A stretch of DNA of 5,302 nt, taken from positions 1-5,302 of the forward strand of contig MFAQ01000018.1 in NCBI GenBank assembly GCA_001776275.1. The letters are read 5' to 3'. The stretch is from Candidatus Collierbacteria bacterium RIFOXYD1_FULL_40_9. GTDB taxonomy: Bacteria > Patescibacteriota > Microgenomatia > UBA1400 > MFAQ01. The position numbers were made by a program, and so were the translations under genes. Shown here one piece after another: positions 1-3,460 of this stretch. Numbering within the stretch: position 1 is the first letter of the stretch; each line of letters starts with the position of its first letter. The notes below the pieces were generated by a model. That model had not been told where the DNA came from. It made no database searches and saw only the letters and a list, made by a program, of their open reading frames with translations.

Positions 1-468
1 CAAGACAAGAGCCATATACTTTCGCCTGACGAGTAGATAATAGGCGCCGCCATTGATACTGTTTAGAATTTTTTCTAACTCGTCTTCGAGCTTCTTTACT
101 TTCCCAAACCAGTAGTCCCAGCGACTAAAGTCTAACCCGTAACAACCAGAGAAGACAAAGGTGGGGGGAAAGTCTTGGACTACTTTTTGGTCCTTGGTTG
201 CTGTGTTGGTGGAGTGAGTAAAAATAACACCGACGCCTTCGATGCGTGTTACCTTGTTTTCGAAACTGGCAATGGCTTGAGAGCTTATTTTCGTATCAGA
301 GGTAACTATTAAAGCAATAAAGTTGTTGACTGGCTTGGTGTGGGCGGCATAACAGTCTGGATGATAATTTCTGAAGGCTTTAGCTGCATCGACAACAAGC
401 TGGAGTTTAAGAGAGTGTGAGACGTGCAAGTGCGTGATGTAAAAATAACGCGGCGTATCCTGACTCAT
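1..468 (-). CDS. Unrecognised protein, N-terminal 156 residues ('C'; runs off window)
   Basis: An open frame from ATG at 468 runs without a stop to base 1, so the gene is cut by the window edge. The start is well supported: AAAGGAGG lies 4 nt upstream of the ATG and a TATAAT box lies further up. I recognise no known family. Residues 6-13 read P-R-Y-F-Y-I-T-H, followed by a helix (about 19-34), a strand (39-45), a hydrophobic strand with IVTS at 54-57, a helix (62-75) and a strand ending IFTHSTN at 82-88: a beta-alpha-beta-beta-alpha-beta order suggesting a ferredoxin-like fold. A second unit begins at about residue 102 (strand TFVFSGCYG, charged helix 116-135, strand from 142) and is truncated. 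No signal peptide or membrane segment is visible. The N-terminal unit resembles that of gene A (IVTS and IF-x-x-x-TN in equivalent places), so I infer paralogy. Function unknown. Reality of the gene is fairly sure; fold is inferred. Confidence 0.8.
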   Translation of the reverse strand, partial: MSQDTPRYFYITHLHVSHSLKLQLVVDAAKAFRNYHPDCYAAHTKPVNNFIALIVTSDTKISSQAIASFENKVTRIEGVGVIFTHSTNTATKDQKVVQDFPPTFVFSGCYGLDFSRWDYWFGKVKKLEDELEKILNSINGGAYYLLVRRKYMALVL

Positions 469-472
469 ATTG

Positions 473-480
473 CCTCCTTT
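473..480 (-). promoter_or_regulatory. Strong ribosome binding site of gene C
   Basis: On the minus strand AAAGGAGG sits 4 nt before the ATG at 468-466. It is a near-perfect Shine-Dalgarno and fixes the start of the truncated gene C. The ribosomal protein genes in this window lack any such site. Confidence 0.75.
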
Positions 481-505
481 TAGTTTTTAAGTTTCGATTT
501 CATGG

Positions 506-511
506 ATTATA
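506..511 (-). promoter_or_regulatory. Candidate -10 box (TATAAT) for gene C
   Basis: A perfect TATAAT is read on the minus strand about 38 nt before the start of gene C, just past the terminator of the preceding unit. No convincing -35 is seen: the hexamer at 17 nt spacing falls inside the terminator stem and is GC-rich (TGGCGG). If real, transcription would start near 499-500 and leave a leader of about 30 nt. The position between a terminator and a strong Shine-Dalgarno is the main support. Confidence 0.5.
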
Positions 512-523
512 ACCGAGGAAGAG

Positions 524-551
524 AAAACCCGCCAGGTGAGGCGGGTTTTTT
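524..551. terminator. Rho-independent terminator, probably bidirectional
   Basis: A 10-bp perfect stem (bases 524-533 with 540-549, core ACCCGCC/GGCGGGT) closes a 6-base loop. On the plus strand it is followed by six T; on the minus strand the stem itself ends in TTTT followed by CTCTT. It begins 5 nt after the stop codon of the 32-aa membrane peptide, so its likely job is ending the minus-strand unit that starts near 1016. The same stem core recurs at 1172-1190. Confidence 0.8.
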
Positions 552-554
552 GGT

Positions 555-653
555 CTACAGAATCTTGTAACCGGCAAGGATCAAGAGGTAGATCAATATG
601 CTGGGGAAGAAATTGATCAGAAAGTTTAAAAAGCTGATGATTATGAAAATCAT
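555..653 (-). CDS. Small hydrophobic membrane peptide, 32 aa
   Basis: This short frame runs from ATG (653-651) to TAG (557-555). The case for it is strong for its size: AAAGGAG lies 5 nt before the ATG, and a terminator hairpin starts 5 nt after the stop. The product is almost entirely Ile, Leu, Phe and a few Asn/Ser/Pro, with a single Lys at residue 30, starting MIFIIISFLNF and ending LILAGYKIL. It should form one transmembrane helix (about 2-27, with Pro17 in the middle) and a tiny basic tail. It follows the 95-aa membrane protein by 44 nt in the same direction, so the two are probably co-transcribed. I recognise no family. Size and hydrophobicity resemble small regulatory membrane peptides and type I toxins, but no antisense RNA or other support for a toxin is visible. 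Confidence 0.65.
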   Translation of the reverse strand: MIFIIISFLNFLINFFPSILIYLLILAGYKIL

Positions 654-697
654 TTTTACTCCTTTGAAGTCTATATGTGAAAACTACAGAAAGTTCA

Positions 698-985
698 TTA
701 CCAGGTGGGCGGTAACCCATGAGGCAAAATACAAGATAAAATAATTACAAACAAACCACCCAAAGCCTGAAAAAAGGTCAAGTGGTAAGCCCAGGAAACA
801 AAAGGATGCTCTTTTGCGAGAGTTCTTTTAACTTCTTCGGGATAGTGTGGTGCTGGGTTATTGTTCTTGTAATCCTCAACCATCCGAAGATAGACAATAT
901 TAAAAACCTCAGTGAGGACCGCACCTGAGACAAGACTGGAGAAAAAAGACCACAGAGACAAATTTATTAAGAAACCAATATCCAT
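698..985 (-). CDS. Small two-helix membrane protein, 95 aa, unrecognised
   Basis: The frame runs from ATG (985-983) to TAA (700-698). A partial Shine-Dalgarno (GAAAGGG, 5 nt spacing) and an extended -10 promoter at 1031-1023 precede it. Two hydrophobic segments are visible: about residues 5-33, rich in Leu, Phe, Ser and Val, and about 67-88 (contains FFQALGG and FVIILS). Between them is a polar loop, residues 34-66, with clustered charges and Asn41-43, then a short Pro-rich tail ending in Trp95. It is probably an inner membrane protein with both ends on the same side. Separated by 44 nt from the 32-aa membrane peptide downstream, with a shared terminator. I recognise no family or catalytic motif. 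Coding status is supported by the promoter, start and terminator arrangement rather than by homology. Confidence 0.65.
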   Translation of the reverse strand: MDIGFLINLSLWSFFSSLVSGAVLTEVFNIVYLRMVEDYKNNNPAPHYPEEVKRTLAKEHPFVSWAYHLTFFQALGGLFVIILSCILPHGLPPTW

Positions 986-1022
986 GTTTTCCCTTTCTTA
1001 GTTTTGAGAGTACTTTGCGTAT

Positions 1023-1031
1023 ATTTTACCA
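1023..1031 (-). promoter_or_regulatory. Candidate extended -10 promoter for the membrane-protein pair
   Basis: The minus strand reads TGG-TAAAAT: a TG dinucleotide one base before a -10 matching TATAAT at five of six positions. No good -35 is seen at 16-18 nt, which is acceptable for extended -10 promoters. Predicted start near 1016 gives a leader of about 30 nt to the ATG at 985. Confidence 0.5.
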
Positions 1032-1083
1032 TATTTGTCCTATAACTGTGCTGGTGTGTTTTGCTCTGACCAATTTGGGATCC

Positions 1084-1148
1084 TGAATTCCGGGTCACGC
1101 TTCCCCCGGATCAAGTCCGGGGCTGAAGGCTACGTCCGGAATGACAAG
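1084..1148. repeat. Palindromic repeat, long nested copy
   Basis: Outer arms ATTCCGG (1087-1093) and CCGGAAT (1136-1142) match the arms of the shorter palindromes at 2404-2425 and 2983-3003. Inside is a second hairpin, CCCCGGA (1104-1110) with TCCGGGG (1116-1122) around a TCAAG loop, extended by CTTC (1100-1103) with GAAG (1125-1128). The flanks CTG and AATGACA are the family boundary. It is the largest member in the window and lies between the gene B unit and the promoter of the membrane-protein pair. Confidence 0.8.
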
Positions 1149-1160
1149 ACAGGAGAACTG

Positions 1161-1190
1161 TTAATAATAAAACCCGCCAGAGAGGCGGGT
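1161..1190 (-). terminator. Rho-independent terminator after the A-B unit
   Basis: A 7-bp stem ACCCGCC/GGCGGGT (1172-1178 with 1184-1190) closes a 5-base loop. Read on the minus strand it is followed by TTTTATTATT, a fair U tract. The plus-strand tail is poorer. It ends the unit holding genes A and B and the possible 11-codon ORF. The stem core is the same as in the hairpin at 524-549. Confidence 0.7.
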
Positions 1191-1256
1191 AATTTTAGGG
1201 TCGTGACTATTCTGGCATTGGTTCAACAAAACCAACCTCAATACTGTTAACACTGA

Positions 1257-1292
1257 CTAACTTCCTGACCTAAGCTGATTTTTTTGGAACAT
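1257..1292 (-). CDS. Possible 11-codon ORF or remnant after gene B
   Basis: Right after the stop of gene B, AAAAGGAG lies 5 nt before an ATG at 1292-1290. The frame encodes only 11 residues (MFQKNQLRSGS) and ends with TAG at 1259-1257. The translation start is among the best in the window, which is odd for so short a frame. A run of seven A within codons 3-5 could permit slippage; the +1 frame would give a peptide of about 15 residues, no longer in any useful sense. It may be a true mini-peptide, a translational terminator cap for B, or the front end of a decayed gene. I do not assign a function. Confidence 0.3.
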   Translation of the reverse strand: MFQKNQLRSGS

Positions 1293-1304
1293 AATTTCTC
1301 CTTT

Positions 1305-1799
1305 TTAGATAATAGTTGTGAGACAGGCGGAACTTGCCTCGCTAACAATCGACTTAAAGAAAATGACCTCCTGGGGTTCAATTGGGTGTTTTGACTGGAA
1401 AAAGATAAGCACAAAGTTACCTGTTGCGATAAAGTGAGAGATTTCAGGATCTGATGGTAACAGTTTTCTTAGATTTTTGAGGTAGAAGAACTTTTTGAAA
1501 GTAAGAATTTCCCAGAAACTAAACTTTAGATTGGCTACTATGGATAAACTGTGCTGAGAAATTTGGCGAGAATAAATAATCTGGCCTATATATCCACCAA
1601 AAAGAGATTCAAAAGCGCGGATCTCTTCTTGGCCAATAGGCATGTCTCTTGAAATGAGGAGCTCATTAATCCCACCAGGAAGAGTATCAAAAGTGGTTAT
1701 TTTGCTACCACTGAAATTGGTTTCGGCACTTTTGGTGAGATAACTTAATGAGTGACTATTACCACACCTAAAGTAAATGAGATAGTGGTGATTGGGCAT
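1305..1799 (-). CDS. Unrecognised 164-aa protein with two predicted ferredoxin-like units ('B')
   Basis: The frame runs from ATG (1799-1797) to TAA (1307-1305), starting 2 nt after the TAA of gene A; GAAGAG just before could act as a weak ribosome site, so translation is probably coupled to A. No known family is recognised. The protein looks bipartite. Unit 1 (about 5-78): strand YLIYF, helix 15-27, strand 33-38, strand with Pro54-Ile55, helix 56-67, strand 71-78. Unit 2 (about 85-163): strand 85-91, helix 96-113, strand 120-126, strand VLIFF with Pro139-Ile140, helix 141-153, strand 158-163. The two Pro-Ile pairs are 85 residues apart, exactly as in gene A. No signal peptide or transmembrane helix is clear. 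Inferred to be a paralogue of A and C; role unknown. Fold and paralogy are read by eye. Confidence 0.75.
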   Translation of the reverse strand: MPNHHYLIYFRCGNSHSLSYLTKSAETNFSGSKITTFDTLPGGINELLISRDMPIGQEEIRAFESLFGGYIGQIIYSRQISQHSLSIVANLKFSFWEILTFKKFFYLKNLRKLLPSDPEISHFIATGNFVLIFFQSKHPIEPQEVIFFKSIVSEASSACLTTII

Positions 1800-1801
1800 G
1801 T

Positions 1802-2317
1802 TTACTCTTCTACCCGGGTAGACAGAAAACCTTTAAACGGGAGTTTCTGAAGTGCATTGTTTAGATTCTTTACATCTAGGTCGCGAATTGGTTCGTATGA
1901 CTCGATCAAAATCGATGACTGGTTAGGAGTAAAAGCATGTGTGTGGAATGGTGAGGTAAGCAATACCAGGGTTTTGATTGAGTTTTGTAATCTGACCACA
2001 TCACCTCGCAAACTTTGGTGTTGGTTTGGGTTGTGGATGATATGAGCTGTGTAGAAGTAAGTTGGTGAGTTTGTGGCAGAGCTAAAAATTCTGAGAATGT
2101 TGACATGCTTGCCAAACTGTTCTGATAAAGTTTTTTGTTCAATTGGTTTGGTCGAAGTGACAATATATGTTACGTAGTAAGGGTCAGCACTCGAAGTTGT
2201 GGCCTCGATATGGCAACCTATGGCGAGCTCTTTGAGTTTTATAAGAAGTTGGCCGGTTTGGTGCAACTGCACCTTGGTAAAGGCGATAAAAAAGTAGACT
2301 GGCTGATCTGTTTTCAA
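1802..2317 (-). CDS. Unrecognised 171-aa protein with two predicted ferredoxin-like units ('A')
   Basis: The start is TTG at 2317-2315: an in-frame TAG lies at 2329-2327, no other start codon fits, and GGAG sits 6 nt upstream. The stop is TAA at 1804-1802. Unit 1 (about 6-83) has strand VYFFIAF, helix 18-32, a strand, strand YIVTS followed by Pro58-Ile59, helix 60-71 and strand ending IFSSATN at 77-83. Unit 2 (about 85-168) begins P-T-Y-F-Y-T-A-H at 85-92, nearly the same as the start of gene C (P-R-Y-F-Y-I-T-H), and carries Pro143-Ile144 before its second helix. This is a beta-alpha-beta-beta-alpha-beta pattern twice over. No catalytic, metal-binding or membrane signature is evident, though His residues (92, 95, 100, 125, 127) are frequent in unit 2. 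It has its own TATAAT box and follows the terminator after rpsG, so it seems transcribed apart from the ribosomal genes. Function unknown. Confidence 0.78.
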   Translation of the reverse strand: MKTDQPVYFFIAFTKVQLHQTGQLLIKLKELAIGCHIEATTSSADPYYVTYIVTSTKPIEQKTLSEQFGKHVNILRIFSSATNSPTYFYTAHIIHNPNQHQSLRGDVVRLQNSIKTLVLLTSPFHTHAFTPNQSSILIESYEPIRDLDVKNLNNALQKLPFKGFLSTRVEE

Positions 2318-2323
2318 AGTGGA

Positions 2324-2328
2324 CTCCT
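2324..2328 (-). promoter_or_regulatory. Ribosome binding site deciding the TTG start of gene A
   Basis: The minus strand reads AGGAG followed by 6 nt and TTG. With an in-frame TAG overlapping this site, the TTG is the only start that fits, so this site settles the 5' end of gene A. Confidence 0.7.
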
Positions 2329-2347
2329 ATGAGTGAGATTTTTGTCT

Positions 2348-2353
2348 ATTATA
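2348..2353 (-). promoter_or_regulatory. Candidate -10 box (TATAAT) for genes A and B
   Basis: A perfect TATAAT on the minus strand lies 10 nt past the terminator hairpin and 30 nt before the TTG start of gene A. No good -35 is present at 16-18 nt. Expected transcription start near 2341, leader about 24 nt. Confidence 0.5.
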
Positions 2354-2363
2354 CTACTGGGTC

Positions 2364-2393
2364 CAAAAAATCCCGTGTTGGAGGGATTTTTTG
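2364..2393. terminator. Bidirectional Rho-independent terminator after rpsG
   Basis: An 11-bp perfect stem (2364-2374 with 2383-2393) has a TCCC/GGGA core next to the loop and A6/T6 outer arms, with an 8-base loop. Either strand gives a hairpin followed by six U. On the minus strand it would end the rpoC-rpsL-rpsG transcript about 95 nt after the rpsG stop and separate it from genes A and B. Confidence 0.75.
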
Positions 2394-2397
2394 CTGT

Positions 2398-2432
2398 TTC
2401 TGGATTCCGGGTCGGTGCCCGGAATGACAGAA
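2398..2432. repeat. Palindromic repeat, short copy
   Basis: ATTCCGGG (2404-2411) pairs with CCCGGAAT (2418-2425) around a 6-base loop, and the flanks TTCTG (2398-2402) and CAGAA (2428-2432) also pair. Same family and same orientation as 2977-3008, from which it differs in the loop. Confidence 0.8.
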
Positions 2433-2437
2433 GTGCC

Positions 2438-2481
2438 TTCTGGATTGCTTTGGTTCGGAGTACCGAATCGCGCAATGACGG
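2438..2481. repeat. Palindromic repeat, divergent copy beside rpsG
   Basis: The family flanks TTCTGGATT and AATGACGG are kept, but the interior differs: ATTGC (2444-2448) pairs with GCAAT (2472-2476), and GGTTCGG (2452-2458) pairs with CCGAATC (2463-2469) around AGTA. Compensatory change in the arms suggests the fold, not the sequence, is kept. It ends 4 nt from the rpsG stop codon. Confidence 0.65.
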
Positions 2482-2485
2482 TTTG

Positions 2486-2962
2486 TTACCATCTAAAATG
2501 GGAGAAGGCTTTGTTGGCCTCGGCCATTTTGTGAGTATCTAGTTTCTTTTTGATTGCGTTACCAGCATTTTCGTGAGCCTCGAGGACTTCAGCGGCGATT
2601 TTTTCGGCTAAGGTACGGTTGGGGTTGGCACCACGTGCTTTGGCAGCGTTTAGAAGCCAGCGAATAGCGAGGGAGTTTCGGCGTTCTGGTCTAATTGGGG
2701 TTGGAACTTGGTAAGAAGCTCCTCCAACACGACGAGAGCGGACCTCGATAGTTGGCTTAATGTTTTCTAGGGATTCGTTTAGATACTCTAGACCATCTTT
2801 GCCTGACTTTTCGGCAATAATGCCGATAGCGTTGTAGACTTGTTTGGCAGCGACAGACTTTTTGCCATCCAACATACAACCGTTGATGAGTTTGGCGACG
2901 AGTTCACTACTATAAACAGTGTCAACTTGAATTTTTTTGGCGGGTGTTTTTTTTGATCTCAT
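2486..2962 (-). CDS. rpsG: 30S ribosomal protein S7
   Basis: S7 (uS7) nucleates assembly of the 30S head by binding the 3' major domain of 16S rRNA and lies by the exit-site tRNA. The 158-residue product has the usual short-form length and the family landmarks: LDGKKS at 31-36, RSRRVGG at about 75-81 followed by YQVP, RPERRN, and a C-terminal THKMAEANKAF ending FRW. The frame runs from ATG at 2962-2960 to TAA at 2488-2486. No Shine-Dalgarno precedes the ATG; the 12 bases before it are AT-rich (CAACAATAAAAC). It follows rpsL by 55 nt, most of which is a palindromic repeat. fusA, which follows rpsG in many bacteria, is not next: two palindromes, a terminator and gene A come instead. Identification is secure. 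Confidence 0.97.
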   Translation of the reverse strand: MRSKKTPAKKIQVDTVYSSELVAKLINGCMLDGKKSVAAKQVYNAIGIIAEKSGKDGLEYLNESLENIKPTIEVRSRRVGGASYQVPTPIRPERRNSLAIRWLLNAAKARGANPNRTLAEKIAAEVLEAHENAGNAIKKKLDTHKMAEANKAFSHFRW

Positions 2963-2976
2963 GTTTTATTGTTGTT

Positions 2977-3008
2977 TTCTGGATTCCGGGTCAAGCCCGG
3001 AATGACAG
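2977..3008. repeat. Palindromic repeat between rpsL and rpsG
   Basis: ATTCCGGG (2983-2990) pairs with CCCGGAAT (2996-3003) around TCAAG, with family flanks TTCTGG and GACAG. It starts 9 nt past the rpsL stop and ends 14 nt before the rpsG start, so it occupies most of the gap inside the operon. With no U tract it is unlikely to be a terminator; a processing or transcript-stabilising hairpin is possible. Confidence 0.8.
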
Positions 3009-3017
3009 ATTTATTTA

Positions 3018-3437
3018 TTACTTTTTGGCCGATGGGCGCTTTGAGCCATACTTACTTCTACTAGTGCGGCGCTTTTCGATACCACCAGTGTCGAGCTTGC
3101 CTCTGACTATATGATATTTAACACCTGGTAGATCTCGGACACGACCACCTCTGATGAGAACGATACTGTGTTCGGCCAAGTTGTGGCCTTCACCCATGAT
3201 GTAGGCGGTAACTTCTTGTTTGTTACTCAACCTGACTCTGGCTACTTTACGAAGAGCTGAGTTTGGCTTCTTGGGAGTCATGGTTTTGACTTGGATACAG
3301 ACGCCGGCCTTTTGTGGACTGACAGTACTGACCATGCGACGCTTGACCGAGTTAAAACTACGACGAAGTGCAGTAGTTTTGACTTTGGTAGTGTTTGAGA
3401 CGCGTCCTTTTTTGATTAGTTGATTAGTTGTAGGCAT
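3018..3437 (-). CDS. rpsL: 30S ribosomal protein S12, with N-terminal insertion
   Basis: S12 (uS12) sits at the decoding centre and takes part in accuracy of tRNA selection. Landmarks: start MPTTNQLIKKGR, TPKKPNSALRKVARVRL (54-70), GEGHNL (82-87), LIRGGRV-R-DLPGV (94-106), and RSKYGSKRP (127-135). At 139 aa it is about 15 longer than the usual 124; some 13 of these form an insertion at about residues 25-38, just before PQK (41-43). Lys56 equals the classical streptomycin-site lysine and is retained, while the second one (K87/K88 of E. coli, in RVKDLPG) is Arg101, and PQKRG reads PQKAG. Asp102, the site methylthiolated by RimO in many bacteria, is kept. The ATG at 3437 is 20 nt after the rpoC stop and has no Shine-Dalgarno. 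Identification is secure; the insertion is read by comparison from memory. Confidence 0.97.
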   Translation of the reverse strand: MPTTNQLIKKGRVSNTTKVKTTALRRSFNSVKRRMVSTVSPQKAGVCIQVKTMTPKKPNSALRKVARVRLSNKQEVTAYIMGEGHNLAEHSIVLIRGGRVRDLPGVKYHIVRGKLDTGGIEKRRTSRSKYGSKRPSAKK

Positions 3438-3451
3438 AATTTGCTTTTGGT

Positions 3452-3460
3452 ATTTTATCA
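3452..3460 (-). promoter_or_regulatory. Possible extended -10 overlapping the rpoC stop codon
   Basis: The minus strand reads TGA-TAAAAT, where TGA is the rpoC stop codon. This has the same TGnTAAAAT form as the candidate promoter at 1031-1023. If active, its start would be only some 8 nt before the rpsL ATG, giving a nearly leaderless message. No -35 is seen, and such strings occur by chance in AT-rich DNA. Confidence 0.22.

Noticed and set aside
480..503. A 7-codon upstream frame (MKSKLKN) whose stop overlaps the gene C ribosome site
   Set aside because: Its ATG lies 2 nt after the TATAAT box, so it should fall before the transcription start, and it has no Shine-Dalgarno.
487..720. A 77-codon open frame on the minus strand
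   Set aside because: It runs through the terminator hairpin at 524-549, starts inside the 95-aa gene without a Shine-Dalgarno, and overlaps the better supported 32-aa peptide in another frame.
1218..1235. Small inverted repeat TTGGTT/AACCAA with a 6-base loop
   Set aside because: The 6-bp stem is weak and no U tract follows; no role can be supported apart from the nearby real terminator.
1035..1250. A 71-codon open frame on the plus strand
   Set aside because: It is made of the nested palindrome and the terminator hairpin read through, and has no ribosome site.
1084..3008. CRISPR array made of the repeated palindromes
   Set aside because: The copies are spread hundreds of bases apart at irregular spacing, differ in length, and no spacer-repeat alternation or cas gene is seen.
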